This document shows positions 17,220 through 26,125 of a DNA stretch of 64,000 nt, piece after piece. The notes beneath the pieces were generated by a model. The model ran no database searches. It saw only the letters and a list, made by a program, of their open reading frames with translations, and was not told the origin of the DNA. The stretch is from Streptomyces marianii (GTDB lineage: Bacteria; Actinomycetota; Actinomycetes; Streptomycetales; Streptomycetaceae): positions 5,011,001 to 5,075,000 of the forward strand of contig NZ_VAWE01000001.1 of NCBI RefSeq assembly GCF_005795905.1. The letters are read 5' to 3'. The position numbers were made by a program, and so were the translations under genes. The stretch's first letter is position 1. Each line of letters starts with the position of its first letter.

Positions 17220-20029
17220 GCTTCTCGATGGTGACGTTCGCGCAGGCGCAGGAGCGCGCGGAGGAGTGGGTCAACGGCGATGTGCCCGCGTACCAGCACC
17301 GCGAGGTGCGGGTGCGGGAGTTCGAGCGGGGTTTCGTGGTGTGGGCGGAGGACCGTCCGGAAGGGCCGACGTCGGACGGCGGACGGCAGCGGTTGGTGAT
17401 CGCCCGGGACAGCGGGGAGGCCACGCTGTGGCCGGCGCTGCCGGTCGGTGAGGTGATCCGCCGCTACGAGGAGGAGTACGGCGTTCCCGGGGCGGGTGCG
17501 GCTCCGGCCGCGGCGCCGCCGGAGCGGATCGACCTGAACCAGACGTCGTTCCTGCTGAGTCCGCCGGAATGGCTGCAGGACGCGGCGGACAGGCTGGGCA
17601 TTCCGGATCAGCGGGGTTCGCGCGGTGGCGAGGGGGTGCCGGCGGCGGGTACGCCCTCGACGGACACCCCGGCGGGTGCCGGCACCGTGCAGCCGGCGCA
17701 GGACGCGGTGCGCCCTCAGGACGGGACCGGCGGCGCCGTCACGAACGGCCGTGGTTCGCACGTGGGCGGGGGCGCGTGGCCGGGTGCGGCGGCGGCTTCC
17801 GCGTCTCCGGGGGCCTCTGCCGCCGGAGTGGCCGGTGCGGCTGCTCCCGCCGGGTCCGGGCCGGGTGCCGCGGTGCCGCCGGGCGCCACGAGCGGCGGTT
17901 CGCACGTGGGCGGGAGTGCCTGGCCGGGTACGGCGGCGGCTTCCGCCTCGGGTTCGCCGCAGACGCCTGCCGCAGGGGTCGACGGTGTGGCCGCGCCGGG
18001 CGAGGGACGCCCGCGGGGCGGGACCGGTGGGGACGGGCACGAGCCGACCGCTTCCGACGGGGTACCGGCCGTGCCCGCGGGTGCGACGCCGTGGGCCGGG
18101 ACGGACACGAACGCCGGCTCGGAGGACGACGGTTCCGTCGAGCTGCCGGCGACGGTGTTCGCGCCGCCGCTGGCGGGCGCGGACGACGAGGACACCCCGC
18201 CGCCCGCGGTGGGCGCGGACGCGCCGACAGCGCTCATGTCGGGCGGGAGCCAGCTGCCGCGTACCGCGGTGGCGCCCGCCCTGGACCCTCAGGACCGTGG
18301 TGCCGGTGCGGCCGCCACGCCGCCTCCGGGCACTCCCGCGCCGCATTCGGCGGGGGACATCGCGGACGCCGCGACGAGCAAGGCCACGGTGCCGCCGCGC
18401 GGTGCGCGGGTCTCCGGGCCGACGCCTCCGCCGCCCCCGGGTGCGCCCGGCGTTCCGGGCGGGCGGCCCGGTGCGACGCCGCCTCCGTCGGGGCCCGCTG
18501 CGCCGGCGGGCGGTTACGTGCCCACGCAGATGGTCTCCCGGCTCGGCCCGGACGGACCGCAGCCGCCGGACGGGGGTTCGGTGGGTGCGGGTGTTCCGCA
18601 GCCTCCTGGTCCGCCGGGGGTTCCTGGTACGCCGCCGGGTGGGGTGCATCATGCGGCGACGATGTTGGCGAATCCGAATCCGAATCCGAGTCCGGGTTCC
18701 GGTCCGGGGCCGGACGGGGGTTCGGTGGGTGCGGGTGTTCCGCAGCCTCCTGGTCCGCCGGGGGTTCCTGGTACGCCGCCGGGTGGGGTGCATCATGCGG
18801 CGACGATGTTGGCGAATCCGAATCCGAATCCGAATCCGAATCCGAGTCCGGGTTCCGGTCCGGGGCCGGACGGGGGTTCGGTGGGTGCGGGTGTTCCGCA
18901 GCCTCCTGGTCCGCCGGGGGTTCCTGGTACGCCGCCGGGTGGGGTGCATCATGCGGCGACGATGCTGGCGAACCCGAGTCCGGTCGGCCCCGGGGTGCCG
19001 CAGCCGCCCGGCCCGCAGCCCGCGTACGGCTATCCGCAGCAGCCGCCGGCCGCTGTGCCGACCGTCGGCCCGGGCTACCAGGCCGTGCTGCGCTACCGCG
19101 CGCCCGACGGCTCCGAGCAGCAGCTCATCCGCCGTTCGGCGCCGGGTACACCGCACCCGGAGTGGCAGATCTTCCACGAGCTGCGCGCCATGAACGTCCC
19201 CAGCGACCAGGTGCTCGAGCTCCACACGGAGCTGGAGTCCTGCGAGCTGCCCGGTGGCTACTGCGCCCGGATGATCCGGGAGACCTGGCCGCAGGCCCGG
19301 ATCACGAGCATCGCCCCGTACGGCAAGGACCACGCCAGCAGGCAGGGCGGCATGCGGCAGCTGCTGACCCACCAGGGCGAGTTGCACCAGGTCGCGGACG
19401 GCCCGGCGCGGCCCGCTCCGGTGCGCGCGCCGCTGCCGCAGGTACCGCCGGCTCCGCCCCTTCCTCCGGAGGGCGTCGCGCAGGAGTTGGTGGGGTCGTT
19501 CGGGCCGCAGGGCGTCTGCCGGTTCGACCAGCGGGCCGTGTCCCGTCAGGGCGTGCCGGAGATCGTCGCGCGGACGCTGGTGTGGGCGGGTCTCCCGGCG
19601 GACTTCGGGCCGTTCTTCTGGGCGCAGCCGGCCCAGCCGGTGGTGCCGACGCTGGCGGAGCTCGCCGCGCAGCGGCAGGTGCAGCCGGCGTCGGACGCGG
19701 GCTCGTACCTGGTCGTGGGTACCGACTTCGGCCGGGCGATCTGTGTCCAGTACGGGACCGCGCACATCGTGGCGGTGCCGGTGGAGGGGGGTCCCGGCGG
19801 GCAGCCGACGGCGCCCCAGTTCGTGAACAGCGGGCTGCCGGAGTTCACCCGCTCGCTGGCGCTGCTCGGCCGGATGTGGCGGCTGCGCTTCGGGCTCAAC
19901 CCCGAGCAGGCGGGCCGCTGGACGGTCGACTTCCAGGCGCAGCTCGCCGCGCTGGACCCGGCGGCGTTGTCGTCACCGGAGAGCTGGTGGTCGGTGCTGC
20001 TGGAGCAGATGTGGGACGGACTGATCTGA
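17216..20029 (+). CDS. Multi-domain conflict protein: YrhB/Imm35-like, repeat linker, deaminase-like, SUKH-4-like
   Basis: 937 aa, GTG start at 17216 overlapping the previous stop (an ATG at 17228 is an alternative). Residues 1-90 (FAQAQERAEEWVNG .. EFERGFVVWAEDRPE .. GEVIRRYEEEYG) look like the YrhB/Imm35 immunity fold. Residues ~95-610 are Pro/Ala/Gly-rich, disordered, with near-identical repeats at ~452-590. Residues ~620-715 carry a deaminase-like core: H647-P-E649 (TPHPEWQIFHELRAM) and C676-x6-C683 (SCELPGGYC). Residues ~750-937 (GSFGPQGVCRFDQRAV .. FGPFFWAQP .. YLVVGTDFGRAICVQYG .. SLALLGRMWRLRFG) match SUKH-4. One chain would thus combine a putative toxin with two immunity-like folds. 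No secretion signal is seen. Confidence 0.7.
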   Translation: MSFSMVTFAQAQERAEEWVNGDVPAYQHREVRVREFERGFVVWAEDRPEGPTSDGGRQRLVIARDSGEATLWPALPVGEVIRRYEEEYGVPGAGAAPAAAPPERIDLNQTSFLLSPPEWLQDAADRLGIPDQRGSRGGEGVPAAGTPSTDTPAGAGTVQPAQDAVRPQDGTGGAVTNGRGSHVGGGAWPGAAAASASPGASAAGVAGAAAPAGSGPGAAVPPGATSGGSHVGGSAWPGTAAASASGSPQTPAAGVDGVAAPGEGRPRGGTGGDGHEPTASDGVPAVPAGATPWAGTDTNAGSEDDGSVELPATVFAPPLAGADDEDTPPPAVGADAPTALMSGGSQLPRTAVAPALDPQDRGAGAAATPPPGTPAPHSAGDIADAATSKATVPPRGARVSGPTPPPPPGAPGVPGGRPGATPPPSGPAAPAGGYVPTQMVSRLGPDGPQPPDGGSVGAGVPQPPGPPGVPGTPPGGVHHAATMLANPNPNPSPGSGPGPDGGSVGAGVPQPPGPPGVPGTPPGGVHHAATMLANPNPNPNPNPSPGSGPGPDGGSVGAGVPQPPGPPGVPGTPPGGVHHAATMLANPSPVGPGVPQPPGPQPAYGYPQQPPAAVPTVGPGYQAVLRYRAPDGSEQQLIRRSAPGTPHPEWQIFHELRAMNVPSDQVLELHTELESCELPGGYCARMIRETWPQARITSIAPYGKDHASRQGGMRQLLTHQGELHQVADGPARPAPVRAPLPQVPPAPPLPPEGVAQELVGSFGPQGVCRFDQRAVSRQGVPEIVARTLVWAGLPADFGPFFWAQPAQPVVPTLAELAAQRQVQPASDAGSYLVVGTDFGRAICVQYGTAHIVAVPVEGGPGGQPTAPQFVNSGLPEFTRSLALLGRMWRLRFGLNPEQAGRWTVDFQAQLAALDPAALSSPESWWSVLLEQMWDGLI
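18568..18985 (+). repeat. In-frame repeats in the linker of the 937-aa protein (144 bp, 156 bp, partial)
   Basis: Starts at 18568, 18712 and 18868 are nearly identical, giving units of 144 and 156 bp and a third copy that diverges after about 110 bp. The 12-bp length difference is two extra AATCCG hexamers (Asn-Pro) before a common CCGAGTCCGGGTTCCGG. Each unit encodes GGSVGAGVPQPPGPPGVPG and GTPPGGVHHAATMLANP. Codon choice (GGT, CCT, GTT, AAT) is markedly less GC-ending than the flanks, which points to a recently amplified block. Confidence 0.92.
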
Positions 20030-20318
20030 TTCGCTGAACGCCGCTCTGCGGCGGGGCCGCCGAGTCCCTGCGGCGGTCATCCCCGCACGCCGCCGCCGGC
20101 TGACGGCCGCCGGGGGCGCGTGGCCGCCGGCGTCCTCCGCGGAGCCGTTGTGGCGACGGCGCGGGCATCGTCCGTGCGCCGGAGCGTGCGCCGTAGGGCG
20201 CCCGATCTGCCTTTCCGGTCGGGCGCCCGCTTCCGCGTGGCGGAGTGTCGCGTCATGGGTGCTTCCCCGCGATCCAGCACGATGTTCCCGCGTCGACCGC
20301 TCCGAGAGGAGTCCAGGG

Positions 20319-21206
20319 ATGAATGCGGGATCGGCTCATGGAGGGTTCGTCACCGTACGAGGCCGCGGCTACCGGCTGGACCAGGTCGACCGGTACGTCG
20401 AGGCGCTGACGCGGGAGCGGGACGACGCGTGGCGGCGGGCGGCGCGGTTGACCCGGGTGGTGGAGGAGCTCGCGGCCGAGGCGGTGTCGCTGCGGCAGTT
20501 CGCCGAGGCGCTGGGGCCGCCGACCTACGAACCGCTCGGGCCGCGTGCCCAGGAGGTCCTCGACCTGGCGGAGAAGGAGGCGGCGGCCGTGCTGACAACC
20601 GCGCGGGAGGAGGCACGGGCCGTGTGCGAGGCGGCGGAGGCCGAGGCGCGCCGGGTGCGGGCGCTGGCGGCGGTGCGGGCGGGCCGGACGTGCGAGGAGG
20701 CGGACTCACGGGCGCGGCGGATGATCCTGTCGGCGCGCGCCACGGCGGAGGAACTGCGCGACGCCGCCCGGGTGGAGGCCTCGGCGGAGCGTGGTGAGGC
20801 GATGGCCGTTCTGGAGGCGTCCAGGTGCCGCGCGGCGGGGATGCTCAAGGAGCTCGACCGGATGCGGGTGTCCCGCCGCTACGAGGCGGAGCGGGAACTG
20901 TCGGCGCGGGAAGCGGAGTCGGCGGAGCGTTACGGGGGGCTCACCGCGCGGGCGCAGGCCCGGCTGTCGGAGGCGCTGTGCGCGTTCGCCGAGGCGGAGG
21001 ATTCGGCCCGCCGCGGCCAGGAGGAGGCGCGGGCGCTGGCGGCGCGTGTCGTGGAGGAGGCCGGTGCGCGGGCGGCGCGTGCCTCCCGGGAGACGGACCG
21101 GGTGCTGCGTGACCATGTGCAGCGCGCCGAGGAGATCCACGCGCACCTGGACCACATCCGCGAGGGCCTGGCGAGCCTCACGGAACGGCCGCCTTCGCGG
21201 GACTGA
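20319..21206 (+). CDS. DivIVA-like coiled-coil protein
   Basis: 295 aa from the ATG at 20319, with GAGAGGAG 8 bp upstream. The N terminus (GGFVTVRGRGYRLDQVDRYVEALTRERDDAWRRA) resembles DivIVA/'cellulose-binding protein'-type polar coiled-coil proteins, where a short lipid-binding head precedes a long coil. The rest is almost all Ala/Glu/Arg heptad sequence (EVLDLAEKEAAAVLTTAREEARAVCEAAEAEARRV ..). It is probably a cytoplasmic scaffold. It follows the conflict cluster by 290 bp on the same strand; a functional link is possible but not shown. Two tandem DNA duplications follow its stop. Confidence 0.7.
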   Translation: MNAGSAHGGFVTVRGRGYRLDQVDRYVEALTRERDDAWRRAARLTRVVEELAAEAVSLRQFAEALGPPTYEPLGPRAQEVLDLAEKEAAAVLTTAREEARAVCEAAEAEARRVRALAAVRAGRTCEEADSRARRMILSARATAEELRDAARVEASAERGEAMAVLEASRCRAAGMLKELDRMRVSRRYEAERELSAREAESAERYGGLTARAQARLSEALCAFAEAEDSARRGQEEARALAARVVEEAGARAARASRETDRVLRDHVQRAEEIHAHLDHIREGLASLTERPPSRD

Positions 21207-21279
21207 CCGGCTTCCCGCGGCCGGAGGCGGTCGGGACTCGGTGCTGCGGGCGCGGGTGCCGCGGGCCCCGTGGCCCTCG

Positions 21280-21415
21280 GGCCGTTCTCCGTCCGGTCTG
21301 GCGCGCCCCGGACCCGTCTTCGCCGCGGGCCCGCCCCGTTCGGGCCGTTCTCCGTCCGGTCTGGCGCGCCCCGGACCCGTCTTCGCCGCGGGCCCGCCCC
21401 GTTCGGGCCGTTCTC
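21280..21415. repeat. 63-bp tandem repeat
   Basis: GGCCGTTCTC recurs at 21280, 21343 and 21406, each unit containing GTCCGGTCTGGCGCGCCCCGG and GTCTTCGCCGCGGGCCCGCC. Two full copies and a partial occupy the 345-bp spacer between the convergent coiled-coil and symporter genes. The remainder (21420-21551) is GC-rich without an ORF I would support. Confidence 0.88.
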
Positions 21416-21551
21416 GGGAAGGGCTGGTCGGAACGTCTCCGGATCGGCTTGCGTTCGGGCCGCCCCCGGAACCGCCGGCCGGAGGCCCCCGGAAACCGCC
21501 GGGCCGTCCGCCCCCCGGGAGCGGCGGACGGCCCGGGTCCGGTCGAGCGGG

Positions 21552-23165
21552 TCAGGGGTGGTCGCCGTGGCCCGTCGTCGCCCCGGCGAGGATCACCGGC
21601 TCGATCTCGGCGTACCGATCGCGCTGGGCGGACGCCTCGCGCGGGGCGCGGATGCTGCCGTACCAGCCGGCGAGGAAGCCGGCGGGGACCGACACCAGGC
21701 CCGTGGTGGTGTACGGGAACCAGTTGAAGTCGTGGTCGGGGAACACGGACTGCGGCGAGCCGGAGACCAGGTTGCTGCCGGTCATCAGCAGGATCGCGGT
21801 GCCGGTGCCCACGATCAGGGTCCACAGCAGACCCTGGCGGGTGTAGCGGCGCCAGAACATGCTGAAGACGAGCGCGGGCGCGACCGCGGACGCGCCGATG
21901 CAGAAGGACAGCGTCACCAGTGCCTGGAGGTTCCAGTCCTGGACGAAGGCCGCGAGCGCGATGGCGAGGAGGCCGACGCCGCCCGCGGCGCCGCGGGCGA
22001 TGGCCATCTCGGCGGTGTGCGAGACCGTGGCGCGACGCAGTCCGTGGGCGATGAGGTCGTGCGCCAGGGTGTTGGCGCAGGCGAGGGTGATCCCGGCGAC
22101 CGAGGCCAGCAGGGTCAGGAAGATCGCCGTCGCCACGGTGGTGAACACGAGGGATTCGAGCGTGCTCGCGTCCGCGCCGAGCACGGCCTGACTGACCAGC
22201 AGGAACGCGGTCTTGCCCTGGGGGTCGGCGAGGACCAGGTCCTTGTGGCCGACGATCGCGGCCGCGCCGAAGCCGATGAGGGCGAGGAGCAGACAGGTCA
22301 CGACCACGGTGGACACGGCCCAGGACATCGAGCGCCGCACGGCGGTGGCGCTGCGGGCGGTGAACATGCGCATCGTGATGTGCGGCAGTACCGCCGCGCC
22401 GAGCACGACCGTGAGCTGGGCGCTGATCATGTCGATCTCGTCGCCGCCGAACTGGAGCCCGGAGGTGAGGTAGAGGTCGCCCGCCCCGCTGCCCTTCTTG
22501 GCCGCGTCGAGCAGCCCGGGGAGGCTGAAGTCGAAGCGGTCCAGTACGAGTACGGCGATGACGGTGGCGGAGCCGAGCAGCACGACGGTCTTGACGATCT
22601 GGATGAAGGCGGTGCCCTTCATTCCCCCGATGGCCGCGTACGAGATCATCAGCACACCGAGGAAGACGATCGCGCCGGTCTTGAACCCCTCGGCGTCGAA
22701 GCCGAGGACGAAGGCGAGCAGGTCGCCGGCGCCCGCGAGCTGGAAGACCACCAGGGGCAGCAGCGCGGCGAGGGTGACCGCGCAGGCGGCGATGCGCACG
22801 GCCGGGCCGGGGGTGCGGCGGGTGAGGATGTCGCCCATGGTGAACCGGCCCGCGTTCCGCAGGGGTTCGGCGAGCAGGAACATCATCAGCACCAGGGAGA
22901 GCACGGTGCTCAGGGCGAGGGTGAGGCCGTCGTAGCCGACCAGGGCGATGACGCCGATGGTGGCGAGCACGGTCGACGCGGAGATGTAGTCGCCCGCGAT
23001 GGCGAGGCCGCTCTGCATCGGGGACAGCGAGCGGTAGCCGGTGTAGAACTCGCCCAGGTCGTCGCGGTCGGGTCCGGTCATCACGCACAGCAGCAGCGTC
23101 ACGGTGATGACGGCGATGAACGCGACGAAGGACATGGTCTGGGCGTCTGAGTTGAAGCCGCTCAT
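21552..23165 (-). CDS. Solute:sodium symporter (acetate/pyruvate ActP-like)
   Basis: 537-aa SSS-family permease with about 13 hydrophobic helices. Family marks include FYTGYRSLSPMQSGLAIAGDYISASTVLATIG near the N terminus (sodium-binding helix 2 region) and YAAIGGMKGTAFIQIVKTVVL. ActP-type members take up acetate or short carboxylates with Na+. The start ATG at 23165 overlaps the stop of the preceding DUF485-type gene in ATGA, the standard DUF485-ActP pairing of actinobacteria. The substrate is inferred from the pairing. Confidence 0.87.
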   Translation of the reverse strand: MSGFNSDAQTMSFVAFIAVITVTLLLCVMTGPDRDDLGEFYTGYRSLSPMQSGLAIAGDYISASTVLATIGVIALVGYDGLTLALSTVLSLVLMMFLLAEPLRNAGRFTMGDILTRRTPGPAVRIAACAVTLAALLPLVVFQLAGAGDLLAFVLGFDAEGFKTGAIVFLGVLMISYAAIGGMKGTAFIQIVKTVVLLGSATVIAVLVLDRFDFSLPGLLDAAKKGSGAGDLYLTSGLQFGGDEIDMISAQLTVVLGAAVLPHITMRMFTARSATAVRRSMSWAVSTVVVTCLLLALIGFGAAAIVGHKDLVLADPQGKTAFLLVSQAVLGADASTLESLVFTTVATAIFLTLLASVAGITLACANTLAHDLIAHGLRRATVSHTAEMAIARGAAGGVGLLAIALAAFVQDWNLQALVTLSFCIGASAVAPALVFSMFWRRYTRQGLLWTLIVGTGTAILLMTGSNLVSGSPQSVFPDHDFNWFPYTTTGLVSVPAGFLAGWYGSIRAPREASAQRDRYAEIEPVILAGATTGHGDHP

Positions 23166-23689
23166 ATGCGCATGCCTCCCGTGGGCCGGTCCCAGGTGGA
23201 GCCGCCGGGGCGCTGCCGGCCGCCCTGCCGGTCCGCGGACGTCGTGGCGTGCCGTTCCTCGTGGGCGGCCCGGATGGCCGCGGCGAGCGGGTCGACCCGG
23301 CGGCGGGCGATGCGCTCGTAGGCCGCGATGGCGGCCAGGGCCACGGGCAGGGTGAGGAGGCCCAGCAGTACACCGGTGGTGAGGCCGCCGCTGATGCCGT
23401 CGGTCATCAGGTCGGGTGCGTAGCCGGACAGGATGAGGAAGAGGACGAAGTAGCCGAGCGCGGTGAGCGTCGCGACCCGGCGGAGCCCGCGGTAGCCGGA
23501 GCGCAGCCGGGGCAGCCGGTCGTCCGGGGCGTGGCCGGACGGCTCGGTGCGGGGGTACGGGGCGGCGGGTGTCTCGCCGAACGGGTCGTCGAACGGATCG
23601 CCGTATCCCCGGTCGGGCGGCGGTTGCGGCGCGTGCCAGGGCTGCCTGGCCGGGCCGGGGGGATCGGGGAAGTAGGGGTCGTACGACAT
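23162..23689 (-). CDS. Small two-helix membrane partner (DUF485-like) of the symporter
   Basis: 175 aa from the ATG at 23689 (MSYDPYFPDPP), following GAGCAGC. The first 75 residues are Pro/Asp-rich and disordered. Two membrane helices follow (ATLTALGYFVLFLILSGYAP and GLTTGVLLGLLTLPVALAAIAAYE), then a charged tail with RRVDPLAAAIR. This topology and the 4-bp overlap with the symporter fit the DUF485 group that accompanies acetate symporters. Role in assembly or regulation of the permease is unproven. Confidence 0.75.
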   Translation of the reverse strand: MSYDPYFPDPPGPARQPWHAPQPPPDRGYGDPFDDPFGETPAAPYPRTEPSGHAPDDRLPRLRSGYRGLRRVATLTALGYFVLFLILSGYAPDLMTDGISGGLTTGVLLGLLTLPVALAAIAAYERIARRRVDPLAAAIRAAHEERHATTSADRQGGRQRPGGSTWDRPTGGMRI

Positions 23690-23881
23690 CGTGCTGCTCC
23701 TTGCGGCGGCCCGAGGGAGGCCGGGCTCCCCCGTGCGCGGGCGCGCGGGGGCGAGGGGGTCAGGGGGGTGGAGCGCGTACGTTACTTGTCGGTACTGGGC
23801 CGGCGTAAGAGGGTTACCGACCGGGAGGTATGTAGGTTTGGCAACGGTCGTGTCACGCCCCGCGCACGTCACCGCCCCAGG

Positions 23882-25771
23882 TCAGAGGTCCGGCCGCTGC
23901 TCCGTGAGGACCGGGAACCTGCGCGGTGCGAACAACAGCGCGAGCAGGGCGAGCGCGGCGGCCGCCGCAGCGCCGACGAAGACGAGATCGACCGCCGTCG
24001 CCACCGCGCGCCGCACCCGGTCGTGCGAGGACCCGTCCGCCAGCGCGCGGGCGACGGAGTCCAGATCGCCCGCACCGCCGAGGCGGGCCGCCAGGACCGA
24101 GTTGGCCAGCGCCCCGAACAGTGCGGCGCCGACGCTCTGCCCCACCTGACGGCAGAACAGCACGGACGCCGTCGTCGTCCCGCGCTCGGTCCAGGGCACG
24201 GTCGACTGCACGCCGACGAGCAGCGGCAGCTGGAAGAAGCCGAGGGCCGCGCCCAGCAGCAGCATGATCAGCGCCGGCTGCCATGGCTCGCCCGGGTACG
24301 GCAGCAACGGGAACGCCAGCAGGACGAGCAGCGCGGCGCCGATCCCGGTGAGGGCCGTGTTGCGGAAGCCGATGCGGTTGTAGAGGCGGTTCGAGTACGC
24401 CGCGCTGACCGGCCAGCTCAGGGTCATCACGGACAGCACGAACCCGGCCGCGATCGGGCCGAGTCCGAGCACCGACTGGGCGTACGTGGGCAGGAACACC
24501 GTCGGGGCCACCATCAGCAGCCCGAGCGCGCCCAGGGCCAGGTTCACCACGGCGATCGTGCGCCGCCGCCACACCCAGCCGGGGATGATCGGCTCCGCCG
24601 CGCGCCGTTCGACGAGCACGGTCGCCGCCGCGCAGACCGCGCTCGCCCCGAGGAGGCCGAGCGAGGGTGCGGAGAGCCAGGGCCAGGCCACTCCGCCCTG
24701 CACGAGCGCGGTGAGCAGCAGCGTTCCGGTGAGGAAGATGGTGAGCGCGCCCGGCCAGTCGACCCGGGGGCGCGGCCGCCGGTCCCGTACCGGCTCCACG
24801 AGGTGACGGGAGATCAGCCAGAGCGCGACACCGCCGACGGGGAGGTTGATCAGGAAGATCCAGCGCCAGTCGGCCCAGGCGGCGAGCAGACCGCCCACCG
24901 CGGGGCCGGCGACCGCCGAGACCGCCCACACCGTGGACAGCTTCGACACGATGCGGGGCCGTTCCTTCAGTGGGTACAGATCGGCGGCGATCGTCTGGAT
25001 CGTGCCCTGCAGCGCTCCTCCGCCGAGCCCCTGGACCACACGGAAGGCGATGAGCGAGGCCATGTTCCACGCGACCGCACACAGCAGGGAGCCGGCCAGG
25101 AACAGCACGATGCCCGCGACCAGCACGGGCTTGCGGCCGAAGGTGTCGGAGAGCTTGCCGTAGACGGGGAGCGTGACGGTGACGGCGAGCAGATAGCCCG
25201 AGAACAGCCAGGAGAAGACCGAGAAGCCGCCGAGGTCGCCCACGATCTGGGGGACGGCGGTCGACACGACCGTGCCGTCGAGGGCGGCGAGGCCCATCCC
25301 GAGCATCAGCGCGGCGACCACCGGCCTCCGGCGGTGCGCGGCACCGGCGGCGGGCCCGCCGCCGGCGTGCGGAGCGGCGGTACGGGCCCCGGCCGCCTCG
25401 GCGCGCGCCCTCGCCCCGGCGCCCGTTCCGCGCGGGCCGGGATCCGGTGCGGCCGGGTGCCCGGCGGCTGACCGGTGCTCCGGCCCCGGCTCTTCCGAGG
25501 GGGAGGCCGGTTCCGCGCCTGAGGGGAGCCCCGGCGGGCGGTCCGGCTCGGCTGCGGGGTGGCCGTCCGCGCGCGGACGGGCTCCGTCGCCTCGCCCCAC
25601 CGAGGGCCGGTCGCCCCCGCACGGACGCGCCTCGCCGCTTCGGGCCTGCTCCGCCGTGGGATGCCCGTCGGCACCCGGACGGGCCCCACCGCCGCGCCCC
25701 GGCTCCTCCCCGGGCCGGCCGTCCGCGTCTGCTCCGGTCCCGTCCGCGCCCGTGCCGCCGCCCCCGCCCAT
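23882..25771 (-). CDS. DHA2-type MFS multidrug exporter with long N-terminal extension
   Basis: 629 aa from the ATG at 25771 (MGGGGGTGADG; AAGGGA upstream). The first ~125 residues are Gly/Pro/Arg/Glu-rich and look disordered and cytoplasmic, which is unusual for this family. The transporter core begins at VVAALMLGMGLAALDGTVVSTAVPQIVGDLG, the 14-helix DHA2 signature. LSDTFGRKPVLVAG (motif A) and WRWIFLINLPVGGVALWL follow. It probably exports cationic drugs or own metabolites with protons. It is divergent from a MacB-like ABC operon. No regulator is encoded alongside. If the extension is an annotation artefact, a later GTG near codon 110-120 would be the start. Confidence 0.85.
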   Translation of the reverse strand: MGGGGGTGADGTGADADGRPGEEPGRGGGARPGADGHPTAEQARSGEARPCGGDRPSVGRGDGARPRADGHPAAEPDRPPGLPSGAEPASPSEEPGPEHRSAAGHPAAPDPGPRGTGAGARARAEAAGARTAAPHAGGGPAAGAAHRRRPVVAALMLGMGLAALDGTVVSTAVPQIVGDLGGFSVFSWLFSGYLLAVTVTLPVYGKLSDTFGRKPVLVAGIVLFLAGSLLCAVAWNMASLIAFRVVQGLGGGALQGTIQTIAADLYPLKERPRIVSKLSTVWAVSAVAGPAVGGLLAAWADWRWIFLINLPVGGVALWLISRHLVEPVRDRRPRPRVDWPGALTIFLTGTLLLTALVQGGVAWPWLSAPSLGLLGASAVCAAATVLVERRAAEPIIPGWVWRRRTIAVVNLALGALGLLMVAPTVFLPTYAQSVLGLGPIAAGFVLSVMTLSWPVSAAYSNRLYNRIGFRNTALTGIGAALLVLLAFPLLPYPGEPWQPALIMLLLGAALGFFQLPLLVGVQSTVPWTERGTTTASVLFCRQVGQSVGAALFGALANSVLAARLGGAGDLDSVARALADGSSHDRVRRAVATAVDLVFVGAAAAAALALLALLFAPRRFPVLTEQRPDL

Positions 25772-26125
25772 CGAGATCCCTTCCCTATGCACGTATCTCC
25801 GCGGGACACACCCTCTCACCTCACGCTCGCACCGGGGGAGGGGTGCGCTCTCAGGGGCGGGTGCCGGTCCGGCGTCGCGGACCCCTAGGGGGATCTCCTC
25901 ACGCCCGGCCGGGGACCGTTCGTACCCGTGGAGGACGAGCAGGCCACGCGGCCTTCCCTACCGTGTACTCACATCGGCGGCACGGCCCCCGGGCCGCCGG
26001 GGGTGGGGAAAACCCCCGCCGGGAACTGCGCTGCGCACCAGCGCGCCGGGACCGTTCCTCCCCGCACACTCGTACCGCACACGGCGCGCCCATCTCTTGC
26101 CATTCACTGACATAGGAGACTTACC
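25772..26125. other. Divergent promoter region between exporter and ABC operon
   Basis: 354 bp with no supportable ORF. It must hold the promoters of both the leftward DHA2 exporter and the rightward ABC operon. A GC hairpin-like stretch (GGCGGCACGGCCCCCGGGCCGCC) lies at about 25977-26000, and the segment before the ABC start is comparatively AT-rich (CTTGCCATTCACTGACATAG), ending in the Shine-Dalgarno GGAG at 26115. I see no clear dyad operator. Confidence 0.5.

Noticed and set aside
16949..19765. 938-aa Arg-rich ORF antisense to the toxin-like protein
   Set aside because: Mirror of the Pro/Ala repeats; composition only.
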